Virus record (IMG/VR): IMGVR_UViG_3300044612_000246
Location: 1 to 36,900 of that record
DNA: 36,900 bases
Reading direction: 5' to 3' (one strand)
Origin: a virus
A program made the translations under genes and the position numbers. Positions 7,693 to 16,388 of this stretch are shown here, one piece after another; within the stretch, counting starts at the first letter, position 1, and each line of letters starts with the position of its first letter. The notes beneath the pieces are model-generated. The model saw only the letters and a list, made by a program, of their open reading frames with translations. It was not told the origin of the DNA and made no database searches.

Positions 7693-7838
7693 AAACTGGT
7701 CTTTACAGCAATATCCATGCAAAACGTGAGCGCATTGCAGCCGGCAGCGGTGAGAAGATGCGCAAGCCGGGCGCCAAGGGCGCTCCGACTGCATCGGCAT
7801 TCAAGGCTTCTGCCAAGACGGCGAAGAAGCGCAAGTGA
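7689..7838 (+). CDS. Small basic virion-module protein (49 aa)
   Basis: ATG 7689 overlaps the stop of the gene before and TGA 7836-7838 overlaps the GTG of the next. The sequence (MKTGLYSNIHAKRERIAAGS, then KMRKPGAKGAPTASAF) is lysine/arginine rich and matches a short protein type recalled from many environmental podoviruses near the capsid genes. It may bind DNA or be a scaffold helper; no function is established. Confidence 0.75.
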   Translation: MKTGLYSNIHAKRERIAAGSGEKMRKPGAKGAPTASAFKASAKTAKKRK

Positions 7839-8164
7839 AGACGCCGGCGTGGCAACGCGCCGAGGGGCAGTCCAAGAAGGGCGGCCTCAACGCCAAAGGG
7901 CGCGCGTCTTACAAGGCAGAGACTGGCGGCACACTCAAGGCACCAGTCAAAGGTGCGCCTAAGACGCCAGAGCAGTTGCGCCGCAAGGGCAGCTTCTTGA
8001 CCCGCATGGGGTCAATGCCTGGCCTACTGACAGACGAGCAAGGGGATAAGACTCGGCTGAAGCTGAGTCTTGAGGCGTGGGGGCATTACGGGGATAAATC
8101 CAGCGCTGTCGCAAAGGGACGGCGGTTGCTCGAGCAATATAGGAACAAAAAGGATGGCAAGTAG
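7835..8164 (+). CDS. DUF6321-like basic protein
   Basis: The 109-aa protein starts at GTG 7835 (GTGA overlap). It carries the recognisable pattern TPAWQRxEGQ, KGGLNAKGRASY, LKAPV and SFLTRMGSMPG seen in a common environmental-phage family of unknown function. Its high Lys/Arg content fits nucleic-acid contact. Position between portal and scaffold suggests a packaging or head role. Confidence 0.8.
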   Translation: MKTPAWQRAEGQSKKGGLNAKGRASYKAETGGTLKAPVKGAPKTPEQLRRKGSFLTRMGSMPGLLTDEQGDKTRLKLSLEAWGHYGDKSSAVAKGRRLLEQYRNKKDGK

Positions 8165-9782
8165 AAAGCGAATCCCGCCGGGTCTTTTAGACCCAGAATC
8201 GCAAGCGATTGAAGAAGCAATCGCTGGATCTCCGGCCGTTGCTCAGTTTGGGCAGGGCGTCTATAACTTTGGACGCAATCTTGCTACCGGCGCCGCAGAT
8301 CTAGGCTCGAGATTTGTTCAAGACCCGCTCGGCACTGTGCGAGGTGGGATTCTTGGTGCATACGAAACAGGCAAGGCCTTTGCTCAGAATCCGCGCGAAA
8401 TGATGACGCAGATGGCGCAGGCAGAAATGCAGCGCGCGTCGCAAGCATTGCAAAGCCCGCAGGCTGCTGGCGAATACTTGCCTTCGTTTTTGAATCCGAT
8501 GCGCATGTTCCGCGGCCCCGGTGGCCAGATGGTTCGATTGACCGAGCAAGAGGCGGAGGCTTTGCGCCAATCAAACCCGCAGCTTTATGGAACGCTGCGC
8601 GAGTTCTTAACCGAAAAAGAATTCCAAGAGATTACGCCGAAGAGCGCCGAAAAAACTGGAGGCCTGCTCGAGACGTACAAGACCATGAACCCAGAGGATA
8701 CGGCAGCGATGGCTTATGCCGGTCGCGCCAAGCTGGGGTGGTACTCGACAAGCGGCGACGCAATCAAAACGGTATTCGGAGATGACGCGCCGCGGTTTAC
8801 TGCGCTGCTCTCTTCGCTTTCTCCGCAAACCAGTGTGGAGTCAAACCTGCAAAACGCACTGAGTGTATGGAAAAATTGGAACGCATCTGGCCGCCCGACT
8901 GATCGAGACTCAATTATCAAGATCATGGGCGACAGCGTACAGCAGTCTCCTCTTGCGGAAAGAAGCGCGTCTCAGCTGGAGTCGCTCGGAAGTAGACTTG
9001 GCATCAAGTCAAAGTCAAAGTCAGCGCTGCTGAAGCGAATTCAGGCATTCTCTGACGCATCTCCCGAGAACGCTGACTTGGTTCGACGTGTATCTGTTCT
9101 TGATGCATGGACAAACAACAGCGTCAGATCATTGGCCACAGCAGATCCAGAATCTTTGATTCTGTCCGGGCCAAAGGTTGACTCGTTCATGAGAAACCTG
9201 CTCGGAGACATGGCGGAAGTCACCAACGATACATGGATGGCAAACGCATACGGCATCATGCAGGATCTATTTGCTGGAGCTGCGAGAAAGGCCGCAAGCG
9301 GCGAAAAGCTCGGCATGAAGGGGCCGGGATATTATGCCGCCAACGTCAATGCTAGACAGGCGGCAAAGGTGCTTGAGGAGGCAACCGGAAGGAAGTGGAC
9401 TCCTGCAGAAGTGCAAGAAACAGTTTGGTCTTACGTTAAGCCAGCGGTTGAAGAGCGCCAGCGATTACTTAAAAGCGGCCAAGATGTCACCATCAGCGAT
9501 CTGGTCGCAAGCGGCGTCATTAACGAAGACAAGATTCGAGGCGTGGCCGACTTTGCAACGCTGCTGACAAAAGATCCGAAATATCGATCTTTGCTAGAGC
9601 AAGCTGGATATGGGCAAAGGCTAGCAGCTCTTGAGGCCAATCCGCCATCATTCGCTCCGGGCAATATTCGCAGAAGCGAAGCTCTGGAAAAACGATTGAC
9701 TGATATAGTAAACAAGAGACTTGACGTCACTGCCGCAACGCCGAAAAAGCAGCGCGGCAAGACCGGACTTTTAGAGGACTGA
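8154..9782 (+). CDS. Large virion-module protein with possible HhH-glycosylase-like segment
   Basis: The 542-aa protein starts at ATG 8154, 9 nt after AGGA. The N-terminal 110 residues are Gly/Ala-rich helices as in internal proteins. The middle segment ALLSSLSPQTSVESNLQNA, then SGPKVDSFMRNLLGD around residue 340 and VTNDTWMA around 358, recalls the spacing of HhH-GPD DNA glycosylases (LLSAQ..., GxGRKTAN, VDTH). This likeness is my inference and could be a phage-specific DUF7178-type domain. Codon use is AT-richer than in the flanking genes, suggesting separate ancestry. Confidence 0.7.
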   Translation: MASRKRIPPGLLDPESQAIEEAIAGSPAVAQFGQGVYNFGRNLATGAADLGSRFVQDPLGTVRGGILGAYETGKAFAQNPREMMTQMAQAEMQRASQALQSPQAAGEYLPSFLNPMRMFRGPGGQMVRLTEQEAEALRQSNPQLYGTLREFLTEKEFQEITPKSAEKTGGLLETYKTMNPEDTAAMAYAGRAKLGWYSTSGDAIKTVFGDDAPRFTALLSSLSPQTSVESNLQNALSVWKNWNASGRPTDRDSIIKIMGDSVQQSPLAERSASQLESLGSRLGIKSKSKSALLKRIQAFSDASPENADLVRRVSVLDAWTNNSVRSLATADPESLILSGPKVDSFMRNLLGDMAEVTNDTWMANAYGIMQDLFAGAARKAASGEKLGMKGPGYYAANVNARQAAKVLEEATGRKWTPAEVQETVWSYVKPAVEERQRLLKSGQDVTISDLVASGVINEDKIRGVADFATLLTKDPKYRSLLEQAGYGQRLAALEANPPSFAPGNIRRSEALEKRLTDIVNKRLDVTAATPKKQRGKTGLLED

Positions 9783-9784
9783 TT

Positions 9785-9964
9785 ATGCCTAGTAAATCCG
9801 CCAAACAAGCCCGTCTGATGGCCGCCGCCGCGCACTCCAAGGAGTTCGCCAAGAAGGTCGGCGTGCCGATGAAGGTGGCCAAGGAATTCAACCAAGAAGA
9901 CAAGGGCGGCAAGCTCTTGAAGAAGGCGATGAAGAGCAAGCCGAAGCGAGGGCTTCTGGCTTGA
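9785..9964 (+). CDS. Small basic conserved phage protein (59 aa)
   Basis: ATG 9785 follows the previous stop by 2 bp, and the stop overlaps the TTG of the next gene. The pattern MPSKSAKQARLMAAAAHSKE, FAKKVGVPMKVAKEF and QEDKGGK is one I recognise from many environmental phages, always near scaffold and capsid genes. It is highly basic. Function is unknown, perhaps head assembly or DNA binding. Confidence 0.75.
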   Translation: MPSKSAKQARLMAAAAHSKEFAKKVGVPMKVAKEFNQEDKGGKLLKKAMKSKPKRGLLA

Positions 9965-10230
9965 GCGATCGCAACCCGCACATTGACGTGCAGCGCGCCA
10001 TGCAGGCAGAGGAGCTGCTCAACAACCCGCTGCTGAACGAAACACTTGACTCGATGGAGCGGGAGTATCTCGCAGCGTGGCGCAGCAGCAAGCTGCCAGA
10101 CATTGAAGAGCGCGAGCGATTGTGGCTTGCGATGCAGGTTCTGGATCAGGTGCGCAACCACCTGCGAATCGTGCTCGAGAATGGCGTCGTCGCACGCCGA
10201 GAAATTGATCGGATAGCAGGGCGCAGATAG
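9961..10230 (+). CDS. Helical hypothetical protein upstream of scaffold
   Basis: The 89-aa protein starts at TTG 9961, overlapping the upstream TGA. It is all-helical and charged (MQAEELLNNPLLNETLDSME and later ERERLWLAMQVLDQVRNHL). I do not recognise a family. Position next to the scaffold suggests an assembly chaperone. Confidence 0.65.
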   Translation: MSDRNPHIDVQRAMQAEELLNNPLLNETLDSMEREYLAAWRSSKLPDIEERERLWLAMQVLDQVRNHLRIVLENGVVARREIDRIAGRR

Positions 10231-10254
10231 TCTTGTATCCCGCAAAATAGAGTT

Positions 10255-11229
10255 ATGAGTGAAACCGGCACGGGTACACCCCCCGGAACAATACAGTCCA
10301 CGCAGGATGTTTTCGAGCAGATGCTCGCCGCTGAAGAAGGCGAAAACGAGCAGCTTGAAACCGAAGCAACGGACGAGGGTGAGGAGGCAGTTGAAGCATC
10401 AGCCGATGAGGCTGACGTTGAGGCTGTCGAGGAACCAGAAGGCGATGAGGATGCCGATGAGGCTCCGACAGCAGCGCAGACATTCCGCGTCAAGGTTGAC
10501 GGGGAAGAAGTCGAAGTGCCGCTCGATGAGCTGCTAAAAGGCTACTCACGCACCGCAGATTACACGCGCAAAACGCAAGCCATCGCCGAGGCACGAAAGG
10601 TCGCCGAGGCAGAGGCAGCACAAGCGCGGGAAGAGCGGCAGCGATACGCACAGACATTGCAGGTGCTGGAGGCGCAGCTAAAGTCAGCCCAGCCGCCGGA
10701 GATTGATTGGGACAGGCTCTACCAAGAGAATCCCGTCGAATGGGTACGGCAGCGTGAGCTGGTGCGCACTCGGCAGGAGCAGCAGGCTTGGGTCGAAAAC
10801 CAACGCCGTGCTCTGGCCGAGAAGCAGGCACTAGAGGAGCAGCAGGTAGCGGAGCAGACTCTTGAGGTCGAACGCGCCAAGCTCCTCGAGCAGTTACCAG
10901 AATGGCGCGATGCCACTAAGGCGCGCGCAGAGAAGGCGAAGATCGTCAGCTATGCAACGGAGAAGCTCGGTTTCACGACCGATGAGATTTCCGATCTGTA
11001 CGACGCTCGAGCCGTTTTGGCTCTTCGCAAGGCGATGCTGTATGACGAGGTTATGAGTCGTCAGCAGAATCTCCGGCCGAAGATCCAGCAGAAGGCGAAG
11101 CCGATGAAGGCAGGCGTCTCTGTTCCGGTAACGACCAAGTCTGTGAAGTCTCGCGACGCTCTTTCCAAGTTACAACGGAGCGGCAGCACCAGAGATGCAG
11201 CCGCAGTGTTTGAACAATTTTTGGATTGA
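10255..11229 (+). CDS. Head scaffolding protein
   Basis: The 324-aa protein lies directly before the major capsid gene. The N-terminal 80 residues are strongly acidic (Glu/Asp/Ala). A short beta segment FRVKVDGEEVEVPLDELLKG follows, then long Gln/Arg/Glu coiled coil (about 100-210) and a basic C-terminus with KPKIQQKAKPMKAG-like character that would contact capsid protein. This layout is typical of phage scaffolds, which direct procapsid assembly and leave before DNA entry. Confidence 0.85.
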   Translation: MSETGTGTPPGTIQSTQDVFEQMLAAEEGENEQLETEATDEGEEAVEASADEADVEAVEEPEGDEDADEAPTAAQTFRVKVDGEEVEVPLDELLKGYSRTADYTRKTQAIAEARKVAEAEAAQAREERQRYAQTLQVLEAQLKSAQPPEIDWDRLYQENPVEWVRQRELVRTRQEQQAWVENQRRALAEKQALEEQQVAEQTLEVERAKLLEQLPEWRDATKARAEKAKIVSYATEKLGFTTDEISDLYDARAVLALRKAMLYDEVMSRQQNLRPKIQQKAKPMKAGVSVPVTTKSVKSRDALSKLQRSGSTRDAAAVFEQFLD

Positions 11230-11240
11230 GGTAAAGGACA

Positions 11241-12221
11241 ATGTCTCAGACTAGCAATACTTTTGATACCTTCAATGCGAAGGGTATCCGTGAGTCTCTC
11301 TCGAATGTGATCTACAACATCTCGCCGGAAGAGACCCCGTTCATGTCGAACATCGGCCGCGAGAGCGTCAAGAACACGTTCTTCGAGTGGCAGACGGATT
11401 CGCTCGCTGCTGCCTCCACGACCAACGCGCAGATCGAAGGTGACGACGTGTCGTCCTACGATTCGACTGCCGCCACGGTTCGCTTGGGCAACTACACGCA
11501 GGTCAGCCGCAAGACGCTCATCCTCTCGGGCACGCTCGAGTCGGTGGACAAGGCTGGCCGTCGCTCGGAGTTGGCCTACCAGCTCGCGAAGCGCTCGGCT
11601 GAGTTGAAGCGCGACATGGAGAGCATCATGCTCACCAACCAAGCTGCCTCGGGTGGCTCGGCTGGCGTCTCGACCGCTATCCGCAAGACCGGTTCGCTGC
11701 TCGCCTTCTTGAAGACGAACACGGACAAGGGTTCTGGCGGTGCTGATCCGACCTACACCACGCAGCCGAACGCGACCCGCACGGACTCGCTCGCCGCTGA
11801 CCAGCGCACCTTCACGGAGACGATCCTTAAGAGCGTCATCCAGAAGGTGTGGACGGCCGGCGGTACGCCGAAGGTGCTGATGGTTGGCCCGGTCAACAAG
11901 CAGCGCGTGTCGGCTTTTGCTGGTATCGCGGAGATCCGCAAGGAAGTGACCGGCAACCGTCCGGGCGTGATCATCGGTGCCGCTGATGTCTATGTCAGCG
12001 ACTTCGGTGCCGTCTCGGTGGTTCCGAACCGCTTCCAGCGTGAGCGTGACGCTTTCGTGCTCGATCCTGAGTACGCCAGCGTTTGCTACCTGCGTCCCTT
12101 CCAGACTGTCGAGCTTGCGAAGACCGGCGACGCCGAGAAGCGCATGATCGTTGTCGAGTGGGGCCTCAAGGTCAGCACCGAAGCTGCTCATGGTTTGGCT
12201 GCGGACTTGACCACGACCTAA
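11241..12221 (+). CDS. Major capsid protein (SU10/DUF5309-type, HK97 fold)
   Basis: The 326-aa protein contains the family pattern of SU10-like capsid proteins: ISPEETPFMSNIGRESV near the start, FEWQTDSL, then VLMVGPVNKQRVSAFAG, VYVSDFGAVSVVPNRF and DPEYASVCYLRPF toward the end. It has a good AAAGGA ribosome site. Codon use is strongly biased to C/G-ending codons, as expected for the most abundant virion protein. A perfect 14-bp hairpin follows the gene. Confidence 0.95.
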   Translation: MSQTSNTFDTFNAKGIRESLSNVIYNISPEETPFMSNIGRESVKNTFFEWQTDSLAAASTTNAQIEGDDVSSYDSTAATVRLGNYTQVSRKTLILSGTLESVDKAGRRSELAYQLAKRSAELKRDMESIMLTNQAASGGSAGVSTAIRKTGSLLAFLKTNTDKGSGGADPTYTTQPNATRTDSLAADQRTFTETILKSVIQKVWTAGGTPKVLMVGPVNKQRVSAFAGIAEIRKEVTGNRPGVIIGAADVYVSDFGAVSVVPNRFQRERDAFVLDPEYASVCYLRPFQTVELAKTGDAEKRMIVVEWGLKVSTEAAHGLAADLTTT

Positions 12222-12232
12222 TAATGGTCAAA

Positions 12233-12266
12233 ATAGTGGGCGGAGGGATATGCCTCCGCCCACTAT
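12233..12266 (+). terminator. 14-bp perfect hairpin after major capsid gene
   Basis: Arms 12233-12246 and 12253-12266 pair perfectly (14 bp, mostly GC) around a 6-nt loop GATATG. No U-run follows on the plus strand, so it is not a textbook intrinsic terminator. It may slow polymerase, protect the capsid mRNA 3' end or be an RNase III site. Its place just after the capsid gene is where phages often reduce read-through. Confidence 0.6.
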
Positions 12267-12278
12267 CCTCGAGGACGC

Positions 12279-12590
12279 ATGTCCAAGAAATTATTTGACT
12301 ATGACCCGTTAACCGGCACCACCAAATGGTGGCACTATGACGCCGACAAGGATGAAGCCAAGATCGAGACGGTCTTCGAAGTTGGCGACATTATTGAGCA
12401 GAACAAGCAGCAGTACAACTCGACTGACGAACGGGCGAGATGGGGTGAGTGGAGCAAGGTAGCATCGATCCCGATGGCCTTGTTCTACCGACTGAAGCAG
12501 CAGGGCATTGTTGACGACCCAGCAGCCATGAAGCGCTGGCTCAACGACCCAGACAACAAACTATTTAGAACTCGAGCGGGGCGCATATGA
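12279..12590 (+). CDS. Hypothetical protein after capsid
   Basis: The 103-aa protein starts behind GAGGA. It has an aromatic N-terminus (LFDYDPLTGTTKWWHYDAD) and a C-terminal AMKRWLNDPDNKLFRTR that resembles small proteins found after the capsid gene in environmental podoviruses. No catalytic motif is visible. Virion completion or capsid decoration is possible. Confidence 0.75.
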   Translation: MSKKLFDYDPLTGTTKWWHYDADKDEAKIETVFEVGDIIEQNKQQYNSTDERARWGEWSKVASIPMALFYRLKQQGIVDDPAAMKRWLNDPDNKLFRTRAGRI

Positions 12591-13237
12591 GTCGCTCCGT
12601 TGCCATTTTAGTCCCAGCACGGGACACGGTCATGACATCGTTCGCTTACGACTTAGCGCGTGCGATGTCTTTTCATACAGCGACAACAGACGACCGCGTG
12701 GTGCTCTTCACAAGCCACGGAACTCTGATCGCATCACAGAGAATGGAACTTGCGCGGCAGGCGCTAGAGGAGAAGGTTGACTTTCTCCTGTGGCTAGACT
12801 CCGACATGCGGTTCCCGAAGGAGACGATTGGCTACATGATGTCGCTTGATAAGGACATCGTCGCGGCGAACTACGCCACGCGACGGATGCCGGTCAAGCC
12901 GGTAGCCATGATGGATGGCGGAGATAAGGGCATCGGCCGGGTGTATACCGAGCCGGGGCAAGAGGGGCTGCAGCCGGTGGACTACGTCGGCATGGGCGTG
13001 ATGATGGTCAAGCGCGAGGTGTTCGAGAAGGTCGAACAACCTTGGTTTGCGATTCCATACAGCACGACCGGCGGCCACTATATTGGTGAGGATGTGTTCT
13101 TCTGTCGCAAGGCGCGCGAGGCTGGGTATGAAATCCTGGTCGATCACGCGCTCTCGCAAGAGGTGAAGCACATCGGCACCTTCGAGTATTCGCTTCAGGG
13201 TGCATGGGCAGTAAAGGACGAGCAGAATGGCGCTTGA
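12587..13237 (+). CDS. GT-A glycosyltransferase
   Basis: The 216-aa protein has an N-terminal nucleotide-sugar fold (SVAILVPARD), a DxD metal-binding motif at residues 71-73 (FLLWLDSDMRFP), and a downstream GEDVFFCRKAREAGYEILVD block typical of family 2-like GT-A enzymes. It overlaps both neighbours. This second glycosyltransferase in a head module points to glycosylation of a virion protein, although a host-surface role is possible. Confidence 0.85.
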   Translation: MSRSVAILVPARDTVMTSFAYDLARAMSFHTATTDDRVVLFTSHGTLIASQRMELARQALEEKVDFLLWLDSDMRFPKETIGYMMSLDKDIVAANYATRRMPVKPVAMMDGGDKGIGRVYTEPGQEGLQPVDYVGMGVMMVKREVFEKVEQPWFAIPYSTTGGHYIGEDVFFCRKAREAGYEILVDHALSQEVKHIGTFEYSLQGAWAVKDEQNGA

Positions 13238-13859
13238 TACCTATACCAATTTGAAGACGTCCATCGCCGACTGGCTGAACCGCGACGATTTGACCGCGGT
13301 GATTCCAGACTTCATCTCACTGGCAGAGGCGCAGATCGAGCGCCGCCTGCCGATTCAGAAGTTGGTCAAACGCGCGACTGCGACGGTGGACACGCCGTTC
13401 TTCGCAGTGCCGGCTGACTTTGTATCGGCCAAGTCTTTTATCCTGACCTCGACAGCACCGGTGCAGCAGTTGATCCAGCTCACGCAGGATGAGGTGGATG
13501 CGAAGAAAACGCTGTACACGACGACTGGCAAGCCGACCTACTTTGCGTTTGTCGGTGGTCAGATCGAGGTGCTACCTGCGCCAGACACCGGCTACACCGG
13601 AGAGCTGACGTATGTGGCCAAGCTCGAGAAGCTCTCAGGGTCTGTCGCATCCAACTGGCTGCTGACGCAATACCCTGACGTGTACTTGTATGGTTCGCTG
13701 CTGCAGGCGGCGCCTTATCTGCGAGACGATGAACGCATCGCAGTCTGGGGCGGTCTGTACGAGAAGGCGATTGAGGAGATGATCGTACAAGACCAGCGTG
13801 CGTCATTCAGTGGCGGACGCTTGGCAATGACCGTCAAGCCGACGAGGGTGATACCGTGA
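13227..13859 (+). CDS. Head-tail adaptor protein (DUF6682/gp11-like)
   Basis: The 210-aa protein begins with a helical LKTSIADWLNRDDLTAVIPDFISLAEAQIERRL-type segment common to podoviral adaptors that dock under the portal. A beta region (FFAVPADFVSAKSFILTS) and a C-terminal helical bundle ending in RASFSGGRLAMTVKP follow. It would extend the connector and hold the tail. It overlaps the glycosyltransferase by 11 bp. Confidence 0.85.
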   Translation: MALDTYTNLKTSIADWLNRDDLTAVIPDFISLAEAQIERRLPIQKLVKRATATVDTPFFAVPADFVSAKSFILTSTAPVQQLIQLTQDEVDAKKTLYTTTGKPTYFAFVGGQIEVLPAPDTGYTGELTYVAKLEKLSGSVASNWLLTQYPDVYLYGSLLQAAPYLRDDERIAVWGGLYEKAIEEMIVQDQRASFSGGRLAMTVKPTRVIP

Positions 13860-14239
13860 GTGCATTTTCAAACTATCTCGAGAACAAGGTTCTTGATCAC
13901 GTCTTTGGTGGCGTGCCCTATTCGGCGCCTGCCACGCTGTACCTTGCGCTGTACACCTCTGACCCCGGCGATGGCAACACCGGCACCGAGTGCTCTGGTA
14001 CTTCGTATGCGCGCCAGACTATCACCTTCACGGTGGTCAACGATACGGCGAGCAATAATGCTGCGGTCGAGTTCCCGGTGGCAGGGTCTTCTTGGGGCAC
14101 GATCACGCACGTCGGTATTTTGGACAACCTGACGAGCGGTAACCTGCTGGCGCATGGTGCGCTCACAGCATCGAAGGCGATCGCCTCTGGCGACGTCTTC
14201 CGCGTGGAGAATGGCGACCTCGACATCACTCTGGCCTAA
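13856..14239 (+). CDS. Gp80-like structural protein
   Basis: The 127-aa protein starts at GTG 13856 inside the previous stop. It carries the family pattern SNYLENKVLDHVFGG, PATLYLALYTSDP, YARQTITF, SSWGTITHVGILD and a closing VENGDLDITLA. Relatives (mycobacteriophage Gp80-type) are beta-rich proteins attached to capsid or tail fibres. It lies at the border between head and fibre modules. Confidence 0.85.
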   Translation: MSAFSNYLENKVLDHVFGGVPYSAPATLYLALYTSDPGDGNTGTECSGTSYARQTITFTVVNDTASNNAAVEFPVAGSSWGTITHVGILDNLTSGNLLAHGALTASKAIASGDVFRVENGDLDITLA

Positions 14240-14248
14240 GAGAACTGA

Positions 14249-16234
14249 ATGGCTACGATTGTCACCCGAGCTGGTAAAGGTTCGCCGCTAACCCATAACG
14301 AGGTTGACGCGAACTTTAACAACCTCAACAACGACAAGGTTGAGGAGAGCACAACGATCACGGCCGGAACCGGCCTGACCGGTGGCGGAGACTTGTCTAC
14401 CAACAGAACGATCTCGCTTGCCGATACGGCAGTCTCTGCTGGTAGCTACGGCAGCGCGTCTGCTGTTGGCACATTCACAGTGGACGCTCAAGGGCGATTG
14501 ACCGCAGCGTCCAATACCAACATCGCGATCGCCAACACCGCTGTCAGCGGCCTCGGCACGATGTCCACGCAAAACGCCAACAACGTCGCTATCACAGGCG
14601 GCAGCATCAACGGCACGACCGTTGGCGCATCGACGGCCAGCACAGGCGCGTTTACGACGCTCTCAGCCTCCAGCGGCGCGACAATCTCTGGCGGCAACCT
14701 TGCGTTTACGACGACCGCCCAGCGCATCACGGGCGACATGAGCAATGCGACGATTGCTAACCGTTTGGCGTTTCAAACGAGTACGGCGAACAGTAACACC
14801 ACAATTGGCGTTCTTCCAAACGGAACAGGGCAGACGGGGCAACTAAATCTGTATGGGAGTTCTGACCCCGCAAATACGTCCGTTTTTGCAATACTGTCAT
14901 CAACGTCTTTGAGTGAGGCTAGGCTTGCGTCAGTGCTAACCGGCACCGGCTCCTACCTCCCGATGACCTTCTACACCGGAGGCAGCGAGAGGGTCAGGAT
15001 AGATACGTCTGGGAATCTTGGGGTCGGAACAAGCACCGCATCATTCAAAATTACCAACAACTTTGACGCTCCCGCGACATGGGGCAACGACGCCGCCAAT
15101 TTCATTGAGATGTGGCAGAACAGCGGCACCAATGCTCTTGGTGTTGCAATGGGCGATAACTCCATTGCGTCGTTTACCACCAACAACGGATATAACCTTG
15201 TATTGGCGACAGACGGCGTTGAGCGTATGCGCGTTGCTACATCAACGGGCAACGTCGGAATCGGCGGGACGGCGGGGACAAAATTTCAAGTATTCGGCAA
15301 CAATGAAACCGTAAGGTTCACCCCTGCCTCTGGAACAACATCTACTACCGCAACTTTTGGAACATTTCGTAACAGCGGAAATGTTTTTTATTTTGGATTA
15401 GATAGTACAAACGGCGACGATTTCGGCATCGCAAACGCCGCTGTGCTATGGCATTCAAGTGCAAATCCAATTGTTTTTGCCACTAACAATACCCAGCGGA
15501 TGCGTATTGATGGATCGGGCAACGTCGGCATTGGGACATCTGGCCCCGTTTCAAAACTACAAGTTTTAGGGGCGCGTTACACCGCAAACGCTGGTTATCA
15601 AGGCGTAGGATATTTGTCCTCAAGTGATGCGTTTGGCGCTGATGTAGGCGCTGGCTTGATTCTTGGTGGCGGGTATACCTCAACTCTGACCACAGAATTC
15701 GCGCAAATTGCTGGTGTAAAGGAAAACTCTACAAGTGGCGATTACAGCGGCGCGATGCTGTTGTATACCCGCACCAACGGGTTAGGGCCGCTTTATGAGA
15801 GGATGAGAATAAACTCGGCCGGAAATATTGGTATTGGCGTAGCCGGAACAATAAACGGCGCAAGACTTTCCGTATCTGCGGGAACCGCAAACGCAACCAC
15901 TTACAAAGTTTTTGCAACAGAAGGCGGCTCAACTGTTCAATACCAGCAGCAAAAGACAACTTCCGTATCAACATCAGCAACAACAATCCTAACGCCGGGA
16001 GATGGCCCTTACGCCGGGCTAGCTCTTATTTTTGGGCATGATGGATCAGGAAATCGCTTTATTGACTTAGTAATGTTCAGCGTTGGAACTGGAACCCTCA
16101 ATGTTATTAGTTCATTAGGCGCGTCTGGATCGCCCGCTGCTCGAACGTACTCCCAAGGAAGCAGCACATATAAACTTGCGATGGCTTCTGGCACTTACAC
16201 GGTTGAAGTAATGATTATTGGAATGGGCAGCTAA
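14249..16234 (+). CDS. Tail fibre protein with GNVGIGT repeats
   Basis: The 661-aa protein has an N-terminal phage-fibre sequence (TAGTGLTGGGDLSTNRTISL) and then four spaced copies of a MRID-SGNVGIGT-type motif across residues about 250-540, as in trimeric beta-fibres. It probably contacts the host. Unlike most such fibres it lacks an S74 chaperone at the C-terminus, although that domain is present in another gene at 21168-23165. Bases of about 14.8-16.2 kb are clearly AT-richer than the flanks (about 35% GC at 15361-15420), a sign of recent exchange. Confidence 0.88.
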   Translation: MATIVTRAGKGSPLTHNEVDANFNNLNNDKVEESTTITAGTGLTGGGDLSTNRTISLADTAVSAGSYGSASAVGTFTVDAQGRLTAASNTNIAIANTAVSGLGTMSTQNANNVAITGGSINGTTVGASTASTGAFTTLSASSGATISGGNLAFTTTAQRITGDMSNATIANRLAFQTSTANSNTTIGVLPNGTGQTGQLNLYGSSDPANTSVFAILSSTSLSEARLASVLTGTGSYLPMTFYTGGSERVRIDTSGNLGVGTSTASFKITNNFDAPATWGNDAANFIEMWQNSGTNALGVAMGDNSIASFTTNNGYNLVLATDGVERMRVATSTGNVGIGGTAGTKFQVFGNNETVRFTPASGTTSTTATFGTFRNSGNVFYFGLDSTNGDDFGIANAAVLWHSSANPIVFATNNTQRMRIDGSGNVGIGTSGPVSKLQVLGARYTANAGYQGVGYLSSSDAFGADVGAGLILGGGYTSTLTTEFAQIAGVKENSTSGDYSGAMLLYTRTNGLGPLYERMRINSAGNIGIGVAGTINGARLSVSAGTANATTYKVFATEGGSTVQYQQQKTTSVSTSATTILTPGDGPYAGLALIFGHDGSGNRFIDLVMFSVGTGTLNVISSLGASGSPAARTYSQGSSTYKLAMASGTYTVEVMIIGMGS

Positions 16235-16238
16235 AATT

Positions 16239-16388
16239 ATGAAACTAACCATTGAATTAAGCATTGATGAAATCAACGCGATATTGCAATTGCTAGGACA
16301 GGCTCCAACGTCATCCGGTGTTTGGCCTCTTTTAGTCAACATTAAAGAGCAAGCGGAAAAGCAAATCAAAACGAGGGATGAGCAATGA
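16239..16388 (+). CDS. Small fibre-associated protein (49 aa)
   Basis: ATG 16239 follows the fibre stop by 4 bp; TGA overlaps the next ATG. MKLTIELSIDEINAILQLLG and the following charged helix match a short protein common in phage fibre modules. It may be a fibre assembly factor. Function is not known. Confidence 0.75.
   Translation: MKLTIELSIDEINAILQLLGQAPTSSGVWPLLVNIKEQAEKQIKTRDEQ

Noticed and set aside
11061-12191. 376-aa open frame antisense to the capsid gene
   Set aside because: The capsid gene is certain on the plus strand. The reverse frame arises from its strong C/G-ending codon bias and has no start context or family likeness.
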